Notes under the pieces: model-generated
Database searches by the model: none
The model's input: only the letters and a program-made list of their open reading frames with translations
Told to the model about the DNA's origin: nothing
Part shown: piece by piece, positions 1 to 12,200 of the stretch
Numbering within the stretch: position 1 is the stretch's first letter
How the letters are laid out: every line of letters begins with the position of its first letter
Source: Heterotrichella gracilis
Taxonomy: Eukaryota; Sar; Xanthophyceae; Tribonematales; Xanthonemataceae
Direction: 5' to 3'
NCBI GenBank assembly: GCA_032358255.1
Contig: JAULBX010006331.1
Span: 1 to 64,000 of the forward strand
Length of the DNA: 64,000 bases
Position numbers and translations under genes: made by a program

Positions 1-1413
1 GAGGTGTGTGGCCAGTCCAACTGGTCTGGGATGGGTGGCCAGTCCTGCGTGCTGGTCGAGGGCTGCGGCAACTGTGCAAAGTAAATTACGTTCCAGTTGC
101 AACCAATTATGCCCCACAAGGGTCAGCGTCCCACATGGCATGGTGCTGATCGGATCAGCTTCCAGGTGGACCACCAGGTGCCCGTTGCACTGACTGGCAA
201 CGCAATCCTTTAGCAATTGCATTGAATGTTTTGCCGCACCCTATGAAGGTCTTTTTGGCTTCGTGCGTGCTGTACATACCATGGGTGTAATGATGCAGGC
301 CAACTCTATTAATAAATGACAGTAGCTGATGGGATATGCCATGATGGTGGGCGCTAGTAGTACTTCCCCAAACAAGATTACCCTTGAAGAAAAACAAGCG
401 TCTGTGGGTTGTGTTAACAAACCATTGCAAGTCAACCAATAATTGCCTTATAATTGCCTACACTGTAAGGTACTGCCCAGAGATTGTGAGCCAAGCACAT
501 GGACATAAAGCCCTTTGGGGGGCTGCTTCCAGCAGCCGCGCTTAAAAACGCCCTCGCAGCCGATGAATCCAAAGTACACCCAGCGGGATGAAAACAGACT
601 GTACATGTGGCAGGCTGCGTGTTTTTCAGTGCACTGCTTGTTTCGTTGATAATAGAGCATACCCCATGAGCTTGTCACGTGAACGGCGCCGTGCCCTCAC
701 AACTAATGGCGCCTCGCCAGTCCCAAACCAAATCAGTGCTATGCTGCGCGGGAAAAAACAGAAAAAAGACACTGTGCCCAAAACCTGTGCACAAAACTGA
801 GTGGAATATTGTGCAGCACCCCAAGCACCCCGACCCAAACAACACCCTCCCCCCCACCCCTCCCCATTACCCATGTACAATGCACCCCCTGGTGCTCCCA
901 GTGCAAGCGCTGTGCCCCCCTGGTGTGCCTAGGCTGCACCAGCCGCTCACACGATAACCCTCCCCCATTATGCCAGAACCCCCAGCCTGGCTGCAGTACC
1001 CCGCATGGGTCACGTTGTGTCGGCAACCCCAGTACCCCCGCTCCCTGTCCCTAACGCGAAACCCCAGGCTGGCTGCAGTGCATGAATCACGTGAGCTCTG
1101 TAGGGGACCCCAGCAGCCCATTCTCCATCGCCGCTCCCTGCACAAGCAATCACGCATTCACAACCCTGATTCAGGCTTGCAGTGCGTCGTGCCACCCACC
1201 ACTCTGTGCACCACCTGCAACTCCAGTACCAGTCCTACCAGTCTGCGTGACACCCAATGCAGCCCGCTAATTTGCGGGACATTCTGTTCCGCACCGCACT
1301 GAACACAACACTGATGATCCAGCAGATGGTATTGAATCCATTTTGCAGTTGTCATTTTATAAGCATATCAGCATATGCATATCTTTGAAAAATTGAACGC
1401 TTATATAGAATCT
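1..1413. other. Intergenic, downstream of EPL1; no gene seen
   Basis: No reading frame here looks coding: all are short, and none shows a recognisable domain or a consistent splice chain. A C-rich low-complexity stretch lies at about 838-870. A diverged tandem duplication of about 83 bp is visible: the block around 968-1030, with CAGCCTGGCTGCAGT, recurs around 1050-1110 with CAGGCTGGCTGCAGT, and each copy is followed by a similar GGGTCACG or AATCACG stretch. The part next to 1413 should hold the EPL1 3' UTR. Confidence 0.5.
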
Positions 1414-4400
1414 TCACACTTCAGCTTCAACTTCATTCTGGTGTAGACGGTATATCATCAATTGTTTTACATATTTGAACCCCACCTTCTTGTTCGGCCG
1501 ACCGGGCCCCCGTTTCAATGCCAGCGCTGCGGCTGCTGCTGCGGCTGCTGCTGCTGCAGATACTGCCTTGGCATCCTGCGCCTTGGTGGCTACCCGCTTG
1601 CTGGGTGGCCCGCCTTTGGCGGGAGGTCCCGAGGGGCCCTGTGTGAGGGGTGCATGTGTGAGTGAGGGAGGCTGGGTGAGATGCCAAGAGTGAAGAGGCG
1701 TGCGCAGGGCAGGTGTGATGTCAACGGCGAAAGGGTTGCATGGGCTGGGACTGTTATCCTTGATGCGCAGGCATGCGCAAATAAGTAGTGGCCAGAGGGG
1801 GGTGTGGGGCAGGGCACAATACCAATGGAGAGAAGGGTGAGTGCAGGGCGTACATGGCAGGCCCGATGTGCCCGGCGCCTGTCATGCTGCAATGATCAAA
1901 TAGCAAGCATTCACATGTAAGGCCAGGCTCGCCGCTCACGGATTGCTTGAATCCCCTCTGACAGCACGGCTCCCATTATTATGCATTTATTTGTTCAGGG
2001 TGTTGAAACATAATCCATGCCCCTGCTGCCCAAGCAAGCCAGGTGCACAGATACATGCGCGCAACTGCCTGCGGCTCTTAAACCCTACAAAGCCCTACCG
2101 GTTGCGCCTCAGCAGCCGCACTCACTCCATCCCCCACTGGCGCCGCCACCGCCCCCGCCGCAGTCGCAGCCACCGGTGCCGCCGCCGCCGCTGCCGCCGC
2201 CATCGTCCCCGGCCCCGGCCCTGCACCCCCAGCTGTAGCAGCACCAGCCGCAGCGGCGCCGCCATTTGCAGTTGCCGCCCTCTCCCCCTCGGGCTTGGCC
2301 TCAAAGGGGTTTGGCAGCAGGTGCAGGGGCTTGATCTCCTCTTCCATCGGCCCATCCGGGCTGACGGGCTCGTAGCTGAAAGCCCACACACGGTCAAAGA
2401 GCAGCCGCCCACCCCGCCCCACGCGCGGCCGACACCGCCTGCGCCAGGTGGAGGTAATAAGGATGGGAGAGACTTTACAATGGCGCTGCACCAAAAGGAC
2501 CCCCCAGCTCCTCCCCCCGAGACCAAGGGGGTTGTTATGCAGCGCGTGGGGACAGCAGACAAGGTGCAGGATGAAAGCAATCAGTTTCGCCAGGGAAACA
2601 CCTAGCACGCTGTGGTGACTTGGTACTTAATGAAACAAAGCACCATCTGCTGCGCCCGCCGCATTGGGTCCCACCTATCACCAATATACCATGCCCCCCT
2701 CCCATGCCGGTGCACACCCACCGTAGGTCTGCTGCACTCGGGAACCCAAATTGCGCGTTGTCCAGCCGGATCTTGGACATGTCCGGTGTGCATGTGAACA
2801 GCATCTCCACAGGGAAGGATGGCGGGGGGGGCGGGAGCACAGCCAGGCTGATGGGCTTGTTGTTCTTGGCGTCCCGTTTCCTGGACGCAGGCATAAGGGT
2901 TTTTAGGGTTTAGGGTATATGATTTAGGGTTTTGGCGCCACATGTCATTGCGCAAGGAGGAGGTGTGCAGCCACAAAAGTGGCCCTCAAAGGGCCATGCA
3001 CATATGGCAGAGTTCCCATGCGGCACAAATGAGCTGGAACACAGATACACACAATTGCAGCCAACACCAACAATTGCTGAAGTGGGCACTGAAACAGCAC
3101 CCAGGAACTCCGTCCCCACATCCATCCTCCACCCTGCACGCACCTGCGCTTCATCTTGCGCTCATGCTCCCGTAGGGTTTCCGACTTGACCTCAAACCCT
3201 ACAGGTCGCCGGCTCTTTGCCTTGGCAGCGGTGGTGTACTCAGCTTCAATCGACTCGTGCAAGTGCCGGGGCTCATGCTTGAGCTTGATTTCCAGCTGTG
3301 CCACGTCAACCTCGGTGTACTGCGGGTGGCAGGGGACAGGTGTCAATTTCCCATGAGCACCCTTACGCACATGCCAAGTCCAATAAGTTGTCACGTATGA
3401 TCGGCCCTCGTGCACTGCCGAGATAAAGCAGGGCCTTCAACAGTTGCAGACCCTTACACACATGCCAAACCGTACACCACCCTGCAGCCCCATCCTGCAC
3501 GTAAGGCCACCCCATCCTGCACCACCATGCAACTCCCTTCCACCCGCACCAACCTCTGCCAGTCCTTGCAGCGCCCTAACTTGCAGACTAAACCCTGCAA
3601 CACCCACACACCATCTACCCAGACCCTTGCAACACCTGTGAACTACCCACAACCCCCCGTTCGCGCACCGCCAGGTCCCGCTTCTTGCGCTCCCGCCGGA
3701 TGAGCCACTCAAACAGGTCCTGGCTCTTGAGCAGGTTCTGGCGTATGGTGCGCAGCTTGTCCAGCGAGTCCTCGTTGTTCTCGCGCCGCCGCCGCGTCTG
3801 CGGCCGGTGTATCCGCTCCCGCGGCCTGGGTAGGTGGGGGACGACGCGTCGGGACAGGTGGCGGAATGGCGAATAGGGTTGGGGTGTGTAGACTTCCCCA
3901 TCAAACACACCATTGCTTAAATAATGCGTGAATTTGCTTGGCTCATACAAGGGCTTGCTGCAGCGATGTGAGTGTGCAAGGGGGCAGCTGGTCAATCAGA
4001 GCACCAGCCTGGCACATCACCCCTCATAAGCCATTGGCCCCACTGTGGTCGCCACGCACTCGCCCATCTTCCCCCTACCACCCCACGCACCTGAACACGT
4101 TGAAGGGGTTGGTGTCGCTGACCGAGGTGGGCGCCTGCAGGCGCCGCAGCAGCGGTCTGCCCCTGCGCCTGCGCTTGTCTATCCAGTAGCTGTACACCGC
4201 CACCCGCACATTGTCCCGCACGGGGCACGACTTAGCCAGCAGCGACATGGCGTCGTCACGGGGGAAGTGCTCGATGGAGGAGACCGCTGAGGGGCTAGTG
4301 CGCTCGGCCTGCGTGGCGCCTGTGGGGGGGAGGGGTGGGGGGTGGGCGCTGTGGCGGTTGGTGAGGTCCTGGTGGCCCGCGCAACACGAGGCGTTGGTGC

Positions 4401-5727
4401 AGTGCAGAGGTGCACACGCAAGTGGAGTAAGATAGTGAGTGGCTGCCCTCTTTGTACAGGCCTATACTTAGAATCTCATGGCGTTGCGACTGCTTTCCGC
4501 CCTGAACAGGGCCAGAGTGCGCACCCACCTGCGGCAAGCAGCGCATTGTCCGTCGCCTGCCAGTTGCTGACCTCCAGCTTCCACAGCATGAGCTCCAGGT
4601 TCTCGTACGACAGCCGATTTTGGCCCTTGTTGTAGCTCTCCAGCCACCGCTCGTCCTCGCTGTCAAGGTCATACTCCACCAGGGACTCGTCCTGGTACCC
4701 AACGCCCCCTATGCCAAGCAAAGCACAGTTGGCAGAGAGGGAATTGAGGTCCGATGCAGCTACGACTAATGATCCCAGTCGAGCTTGAGGAAGAGCGTGG
4801 CTGCTTGCCCAAAGGTAGACTTTTGGGCAACCTGCCCGGGAACGCATGCATGGCAGGCAGTGCAGTGCCGGGCGGGCGACATACGACACAAACAGCACGA
4901 AGATGGTGGACGGCAGCAACGTCGCGGGAGGCAACAAGGGTTCTAAAGACGAAGCTGCAACCGGTTGCACCGTGTTTTGCAGTAAGTATGCGCGAGAAAC
5001 GTGGGTGCCATCGGCGCGCCATGGGGACATTCCGAAGGGCATTGAAGTTGACGACACCACCTGCTCGGGATAACGCACCTTTCCCACGGATGTACGTGTT
5101 GGGCTCTCGGAAAGTCGGCAGGTAGTCTTTGTTGTATGACGGCACGGTTCCAACGTGCGGCGTTGGGATGACCTTTCCACCTTTGGCGTGGTCGCTTTTG
5201 ACCATGCGTGCCTGCAGTGCGGTGTGGCAGTGTGAGTTCGACTGCAGTCAATACAGCCGAAAATGGTATGCATCAATATGCAAAACCGGTCGAGAAGGAG
5301 CGTAGGAGAAGCAGGCAAGTTTCCCCAAGTCGAAACCCCGAGAGGGGTGCTCAGGAGTAACAAATCACATCTTGTAATGGTGTGGAATGGGACAATGCCA
5401 GCCACAGACGCTTCAAACACAGGCAATCGACACAAACGAGGCACTTAGTGGGTCGCAAGCCATATTCTTGCAGCAATAACGTGCCTGCGGCAAGTTGATC
5501 CCTGTGATGCGAGCAAAATTGCAGCCTTTTTTGCAATCCAAGTTTGAAAAGTAGCGCTGATCACCTACCTCCTCATTTTCCTTGTCAAGTTCTGCATGAT
5601 TGTGGGCAATATCCCGTGAGATGGCCCCTTCCGGCTTGTCGGTGTCAAGCTGGCTTTCATCTCGGACAATAGGGAGCTGCTTTGTGATGTCCACAGGTCT
5701 TGGGCGAAAACTAAGCCTTGTTGCCAT
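1414..5727 (-). CDS. EPL1: Enhancer of polycomb-like protein (EPL1), NuA4 subunit
   Basis: This is a predicted scaffold subunit of the NuA4/Piccolo histone H4/H2A acetyltransferase in the nucleus. Nine exons on the minus strand (5727-5569, 5211-5079, 4708-4529, 4319-4091, 3825-3669, 3319-3144, 2880-2722, 2438-2126, 1638-1414) join in frame to 576 residues. The N-terminus RLSFRPRPVDITKQLPIVR and the later PTPHVGTVPSYNKDYLPTF match the EPL1 domain. They are followed by the conserved block around YSYWIDKRRRRGRPLLRRL, then RPQTRRRRENNEDSLDKLR and LFEWLIRRERKKRDL. The plant-type block PRVGRGGRLLFDR comes next, followed by an Ala/Gly/Pro-rich linker. The last exon carries an AT-hook-like KRGPGRPNKK. 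Introns are GT-AG. The penultimate donor (GTGAGTGC at 2125) is chosen by phase and consensus. The gene is head-to-head with COQ10. Confidence 0.93.
2889..2935 (-). repeat. Telomere-like CCCTAAA tract before EPL1 exon 7
   Basis: On the plus strand this reads as degenerate TTTAGGG units. In the EPL1 transcript it becomes CCCTAAA units ending just upstream of the exon 7 acceptor at 2881, where it would serve as the pyrimidine-rich tract. It lies between coding exons, so it is interstitial and not a chromosome end. Confidence 0.75.
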
Positions 5728-6270
5728 TTTTTCTGGCGCTACAAAACCTTCTCAGTGGGGGGGATGGGGATGGGCTACATCACACTAAAACATATAGGGC
5801 ATCCTCATACCCGCACCAAACAGCCCACACCCGGGCATAAACCCATCTTTGCAACCTACAGCCTCGAACGGAACAAGCAAACCAGGGATGTTTGAGGATA
5901 ATCGAGGGTTTTGAGGCCTGTTTCCATCGCCCACATTCCTGACTGTGACAAGAGTTTTGTGGGCGGCTTCGAACCCCTCTGCAAAGCGCAGGCGGCCAGC
6001 TGGCGCGGCGGTCTCATAGGCGGCCTCCGTTCAGGCGGAGGTTACGCTCCCACGGTATAAATACAAGATGGGCACTTTGTTCTGGTGTATTGCAATAAGC
6101 AACGCCAGGGCCTGTGAAAGCTTGCAGCATTGTGCAGCTTGGTGCAAGTGGCGTGCCAATTTGTTGATCTTGTCTGCATGCATATATATGCAGGTCGAGT
6201 ACGCTGATCTAACTCGCGAGCTTGCACTACAGCATTACAACAGGCACTGGCGCTGTTCAGAGCTGGCAGC
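5728..6270. promoter_or_regulatory. Divergent promoter region EPL1 / COQ10
   Basis: This 543-bp gap separates two start codons pointing away from each other. A TATA-like TATAAATA lies at 6056-6063, oriented for COQ10 and about 210 bp before its ATG. Just upstream is a short hairpin, CCTCCG-TTCAGG-CGGAGG, near 6024-6041. A pyrimidine/purine-alternating GCATGCATATATATGC stretch lies near 6177-6192. No coding potential is seen. The promoter role is inferred from position. Confidence 0.5.
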
Positions 6271-7471
6271 ATGTCGACGAGTACTTTGCTTCGCTCGAGC
6301 TTAAGGCATCGCTCACGGTTGTGCAGAGGTGCATCTTCGTTACTGCCCTCGGTCAGCTGCTCCACAGAGCTCTTAAAAGAAGTGGGCAGCGCGCAACGAA
6401 CTGGGCAGCCGTCTTCCCCTTGGAACGAGCAGCGGTTTGCCTCTGGCAACTCTGCAAGTACTTCCGGGCACGATGCACGCTGTGGGTCGATGCCACGACA
6501 ACGGCATGCCCTACAACACTGCAGACACTTCCTGCCTCTGCCAGGCTTGTCTGCTGACGATACCACCAAGAAGCACAAAGAGAGGAAACTCATCGGGTAC
6601 GAAGTTTTGTGGTCGCACTGCCCCAGTGCTTGGCAACAGTTTTACAGGGCCAGCAAACGTGCATGGCTGCAGAACCACTCCTGGAAGTGCACAGGTGCAA
6701 ACAGCCGAGGACCACCCCTAAGTGAGGAGTAATCGGAGGTCCTTTGCAACCTGCAGGTACTCCACCAAGCAGCTGTACGATGTAGTTGCACAGGTGGAGC
6801 ACTACAAGGACTTTGTGCCCTGGTGTGTCAAGTCCAGTGTGCTCAAGTCTGGGCCTTACTACCTCGAGGCAGAGCTAGAGGTTGGGTTCAAGATCTTCGT
6901 GGAAAGGTAGCACTCGTTCCCCACCTGTCATTGTCCTCCAGTTGCCAGGTTATTTTGTTTTGCACCTACAGGCGTCCACGCCATCTTGTGGGTTTTGGGT
7001 TAAGGTCATCCAGCTCACGTGGGGTGCACACTGCAGGTACACCTCCAAGGTCACACTGCGCCCACCCTCCCTTGTCAAGTCGAGGGTTGCAGATAGTACC
7101 CTCTTCGAGTACCTGGACAATACGTGGGAATTCACACCGGGTCCAACGCCTAACACGTGCTGGCTCAATTTCAGCGTGGACTTTGCGTTCAAGTCGCCGC
7201 TGTATCGCCAAGCAGCCACGCTATTCTTTGAGGAGGTATTTGCCTTGCATGCACCGAGCTGTATATGCTCACAGTGGCAGCTGTCGTATGTTGGTTTTTG
7301 AAAGTGCACAGGACTGACCCACAAGCAAGAAGATGCCATGAACCGTTGTCTGGCTTTTTGCAGGTGGTGCAGCACATGATAGGCGCGTTTGAGAAGCGCT
7401 GTGCTGAGATGTATGGCCCTTCAGCCCTGCACCGCGGAAGGATGCAACGCAAAAACACTTTGCCGACATGA
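6271..7471 (+). CDS. COQ10: Coenzyme Q-binding protein COQ10, mitochondrial
   Basis: This is a START-fold lipid-binding protein expected in the mitochondrial inner membrane/matrix, where COQ10 binds ubiquinone and supports its synthesis and respiration. Four exons (6271-6596, 6757-6906, 7037-7235, 7364-7471) give 260 residues. The first about 90 residues are Arg/Ser-rich with few acidic residues, as in a mitochondrial presequence. The family signature follows: CRHFLPLPGLSADDTTKKHKE, then ERKLIG, YSTKQLYDVVAQVEHYKDFV and PWC. Later blocks include LNFSVDFAFKSPLYRQAATL and VVQHMIGAFEKRCAEMYG. The Met at 6271 was chosen because it starts the basic presequence. The gene is divergent from EPL1 and converges on the S1 gene. 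Confidence 0.93.
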
Positions 7472-7801
7472 CACACTGGGAAAGTTTACAAGGGTGACGT
7501 GTTGTGCTTGCAGCGTGCAGCAAAACACACCTGGGGTCGAAAGGCATTGGTAAAGGAAGAGCTGCAATTAAGCACTGCCGTGAACAGCTTGTGTCATCGG
7601 GTGCTGGCTGCACAATTCTTACTGATATTCTTCTACTAAGTTCCTGTACTGCGCTGAATCTATTGTCAATTGTCAGCAGGTTGCCTGATTTGAACCGCTG
7701 TAATTGTCAACCGTTGAAGTGGTTACTTGCACCACCAAAGGGGTACCCCATTTGCCAGGTATATGGCGTCATTGAATCATGCGGGCAGGCTGCCACTGGC
7801 G
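7472..7801. other. Convergent 3' intergenic gap COQ10 / mitochondrial S1
   Basis: This 330-bp gap holds only the two facing 3' ends. A green-algal style poly(A) motif TGTAA for COQ10 occurs near 7699-7703. No gene is seen. Confidence 0.4.
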
Positions 7802-8764
7802 TCAAGTACCACTGCCTGGCAGTGGTTTTTGTGGTCGGCTAGTGCGTTCCTGGCTCTTGCTCCCTTGGTACCCTTGCCGATTCTGCCCGGACATTTGAAG
7901 AGCTGCACAAGAAGTTGACCCTCTCAGCAATGTGCATTTGCAACAGCGAGTACAAGAGTGCTTCGCTGAGTTCACTACATATGTCACCCACCACACAAAA
8001 ATGCACTCCCCCAACAAAGGGGTCTGTGGTCATGCATTGCAATAATGTGCACGCTCACCTTCACGGCGACGTTGTATCTGCGGATCAACAACCACCACGT
8101 TCTTCTGCACGGGGTTCATGCTTTTCACAATGAAGGGCTGCAGCACGCCAACCCTCCTGGCTGTGACGGCTGACATCTGCGTGAGGGGGCAAAACGCCAC
8201 GAGGCCAGCAATGCCCACTGCATACCCGCCGTTCAACACGTTCAGCACGCGGCCCATGACAGGCTCCCCAGTCTTCAGAGCCAGCTGCAGCTCCTGCCAC
8301 ACCTTGTGGAAGCGCGTCTCTACCTGGGGTTTCACTGGGTCCAGCTGCATGTCCCCAAAGGGTGACTCCAACTCCTCAACAAGCAGTGACAGCTCGTCGC
8401 CAACTTCCACAGTCTCCTTCTTTGGCATGGCAGCTGTGGGCTTGTAGTTTGTGATCATGGAAGGCTGGAGCTCGTTCCTGAAGAACTTGGCATAGGTCTT
8501 GAAGCCCACGTCCACAGTGATGATGTTGCGCCCAACAGAGATCACCCTGCCCTTGACGAGATGCCCTTCAACGTAGGGGTAGGTGGAGTTGTGCGCCCTG
8601 AGCAGGTCCATCAGATTCTCGGCTGTCTCCAACGAAGGCAGTGTGGGCTTCACTGTGTAGTCATCTATCGTTGGTGTGTGGTAACTTCTGCACTGCACAG
8701 TTGTTTGTGCAACGGAGATGCGGCGCAGCAGGCCAAGTGAGCCTGCTGCCCGGCGGAGCAGCAT
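7802..8764 (-). CDS. S1-domain mitochondrial ribosomal protein (bS1m-like)
   Basis: A predicted small-subunit mitoribosomal protein with S1 (OB-fold) RNA-binding domains. Exon 1 (8764-8059) and exon 2 (7902-7802) join in phase 1 at a GTGAGCGT donor and a TTGTGCAG acceptor, giving 268 residues. The N-terminus MLLRRAAGSLGLLRRIS is Arg-rich and without acids, typical of a mitochondrial presequence, so I start here. An in-frame ATG at 8821 is an alternative. The first S1 fold is seen at GHLVKGRVISVGRNIITVDV followed by GFKTYAKFFRNEL. The second, weaker one is at GEPVMGRVLNVLNGGYAVGI followed by AFCPLTQMS. The C-terminal exon is short and polar (Gln/Ser/Arg-rich). A plastid S1 protein is less likely given the presequence and small size. 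Confidence 0.72.
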
Positions 8765-9281
8765 GGCGGTCAACGGAAAGGCTAACGTGCTGCAGGGAGG
8801 AGTAGGTGTGCCTGAGGGCACACGCCAACACAGGTTTGCCTAGCCAACAGCCAAGCAAAGCCTAACCAAGGAAGAGGAAGGTGGGTATTACAACAAGAAG
8901 TCACAAGCCACCAGCCAAAAAGTCCCTACAGAGCCTCTAGTATCAGTGATTATAGTCGTTTTTATAGAGTGTTCTATAGCCTTCATCCCACTGCAAGGCT
9001 TTATGCATGCATTGGGCGCGGGCCTGCCAGGGAGATATTATATTCAAGATTGTGACACAGTTTTGGACTTTGAAAACAGCACTTCACTCGTTGATAGCAC
9101 GAAGCCCACACCAACCTGTTTGCTATTGCAAGGCACGGTTTTGTAAAAGTTGAACCCTGTGAAAGGTTGAACGGAGGTATGGCGCTTTGTGGCGCATCAA
9201 TATAGCCCTGCAAAATGGCACCCAACGTCCATGGCCTAGGTTGGCACTGATTCAGGTTGCAGGGAGGTCCCTCTCTTTGCT
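8765..9281. promoter_or_regulatory. Divergent promoter region mitochondrial S1 / SETD2-like
   Basis: This 517-bp gap separates the two opposed start codons. No clear TATA box was recognised, and there is no coding signal. The promoter role is inferred from gene orientation only. Confidence 0.35.
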
Positions 9282-12200
9282 ATGAGGGCCATAACAGAAG
9301 ACGCAATGTCTGACGGGTCGTCAGATGGCTCTGCAAGCTCAGACGACGAGCTTCACGGCACCCTAAACTGGGTCCAGTGTGACAGCTGCAGCAAGTGGCG
9401 GAGGATCCCGTTTGCTTTGGCTGACAAACTGGATGACAACACCAAGTGGTACGGTTGGCAGGCAGAACGCGAGCTGGCAGTGCTGTATGACCAGCCACGT
9501 TTGCCAGTGGTTGAGGCTGGTCTCAGTTTATCGCCATACACTGTTTGTGAGCCCTGCTGTGTACTGCCACAGGTTCTGCAGCAATAATCCAAACGCTCAG
9601 TTTGCTTCTTGCGATGTCCCGCAAGAAAAGACCAACGAGGAGATCGACAGGGAAATGGACAACGAGGTGCGGGGACTGCAGAGTGGTGGCCGTGGCTTTC
9701 TGTTGCTGCGAGCATGGTTTGGCGTTGGTTGACTTGAGCCACTTTCTGCTTGCAGGAGGACGAGGACGACCGGGAAAAGCGGAAAAAGCGGCGTAGACCC
9801 GCTGTCTGGCAGCTGATGTCCAAGAACATATACACCCATCGGCCGCAGAAGAAGCAGGACGAGGATGACATTATGATATGTCAGTGCAGACGCCCTCCGT
9901 CCGATGGTGGGCCTGGGTGTGGGGCATCGTGCTTGAACAGGATCCTGAACATCGAATGTGTCGAGGTGAGGGCGGTTCTATAACTGGACGGTTGCACACT
10001 AACAGTCAAAGCAGTTTTTCGTGCCATATTTTGACGATCATGACATGCATGGATATAGCCCTGCTGACTGTTGTGCACAGCACCCTACCTGCTGCGCACT
10101 ATGTGGCTGTGTTTGACTGCATCCCTTGCTTTGTACATGTGCCATGATAGTCATGGCTCTCATATATATATTGCTATGCAGGCCTACTGCCCATGCGAGG
10201 AGCGGTGTAACAACCAAATGTTCACCAAGCAGCAGTACGCAAAACTGGACAAGGTATGGGTCTCCGCACAGACATACCCTAGTTTAAATTGCAAGCCTGT
10301 CAAGTCTCATATTGCTTGCATGGGACACACAGTGTGCATCCACGGCAATGGCAAGCAAAGTTTGGCACATTTCAATTAAAATATAATTTCGTGCCAGCGG
10401 GACCGACATTGTTGCTTGTGGTGTAGCGGCGTGCTGGAGCAAAGGGCTTTGGGCTGTTCACCCTCCAGCCGCTGGTGGCAGGCCAGTTCATCATCGAGTA
10501 TGTGGGAGAGGTAAGCTGCCATTCTCATACCCAACAGTGCTCATAATCAACGGTGCTCTGTTCCACTCGTGCATGCTGCATGGTTTGCGCACCCACACGT
10601 GGCAATTAATCCCATGAATTTCTTTTTGTAAGCATGGGATTGCCTGACTGTGCCTAGGTGCTGGAGGAGGAGGAGTACTCGCGGCGGAAGGAGTTCTACA
10701 TGTCGGTGGGCCAGCGGCATTACTACTTCATGAACGTCGGCAACGGGGAGGTCATTGACGCCTGCAGAAAGGTGTGGTCAAGTGTGCAACAATTGCAAGG
10801 CAGACTTCTGTAGCTGGGAATGGCTGGTCAAGGGACTGGAAGTGGGCTGCTCAGCGGGGCATATTGTTTGGCATTCAGCACCATATAAGTGCTGACTGTG
10901 TTTGCACTGCATTGCCATTGCAACTGCAACTGAGTATGCTAGCTCTGGTTGGGGCACTGGCGTTCAAGCAAGCCTGCAGTATCACCTCAAGTCTTATGCA
11001 TCTATATATCACCATTCTTAGTTAACAGCTTAGGGTTAGTAAAACCACGTAATTACGTTGCGTGCTGCAGGGTGGCTTGGGGCGCTTCATCAACCACTCG
11101 TGTGACCCCAACTGCGAGACACAAAAGTGGTTGTCACGGGGGGAGCTGGCCATTGGCCTCTTTGCGCTCAAGGACATTGCAGCGGGAGAGGAGCTCACCT
11201 TTGATTACAACTTTGAGCGATACGGTGACAAGGTGCGAGGGGGTTATTGGGCTGGCTCCTGGCTGTGGGCAGGGGCATGCAAGTACCACCGTGCACATAT
11301 CACTGTAATGGTGAGGGGCATGGCTATTGCTGTAAGCGTTGCACCTTCATCCCAACAGAACCCTGCGCCAGCCACTGCCTAGGCACTCGCTGGAGCACAA
11401 ATGCCGTCATTCAACAGCAATTGCCTCTAGACCGTGCGCACCACACCGCCCCATGTGCTCACACCACTGTCCTCCTTCTGCAGCCCATGCGCTGCCTCTG
11501 CGGGTCCCGCAACTGCCGAGGTTTTGTGGGGGGCACACAGGAGCAAATGCACAATTCAGAGTACGAGGAGGCGGAGGATGCATCCAATGACCCTGAGCCA
11601 ATCATGGTCACGGAGCGGGAGGTTGACCCGCTGCTGGCCGCCTTCTTGGACGATGAAGTGGGCTTGGGCTCAGATGTACAGGAGAGCAGGCTACGGCAAA
11701 AGTGCGTGCTGGGCTGGGACAGGCGATTGCATGCTTGCTCATGCTCGTGCCCCTGACGCATGCTGGATATGTGCATCTAGCAGCACATGCCGGTGGTACG
11801 CATGGGCATGACTCATGAGCATGGGCATGTGTGGGTAGAGGGACAGAGACATTGTGCAATGCTGGCATGCGCATGTTGCTCTGCACCAGACAAGGAGTTG
11901 GCGCCAGGTTTCCTGGCACTGCCTGGTTGCCGAAACTACGCCTTAACGGTGGCAACGTGGTCTGGTGTAGGCTGGAGAAGCTTGCCACGCAGCATGGCGT
12001 TGAGTTCACGTGGCCTGGCGACAGCGAGGACGAGGCTGCAGGGCCCAGCGAGCAGGATGAGCCGCTCAGCGACACATCAGCAGACACCTCCAAGGAGGAG
12101 TCGGTGCGTATGTGGTTGGGTGCTGGGGACAAGCGATGCACAGTGCACACGCATCCACCAAGGGACAAAGAAGGCACATGCATTTGCGCACATGCCTTGG

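Noticed and set aside
1943-2605. A 220-codon plus-strand Arg/Pro-rich frame
   Set aside because: It is antisense to EPL1 exon 8, whose minus-strand frame carries the conserved GRGGRLLFDR block.
4476-5444. A 322-codon minus-strand frame
   Set aside because: It runs through the intron between EPL1 exons 2 and 3 and is out of frame with exon 2; only its exon 3 part is coding.
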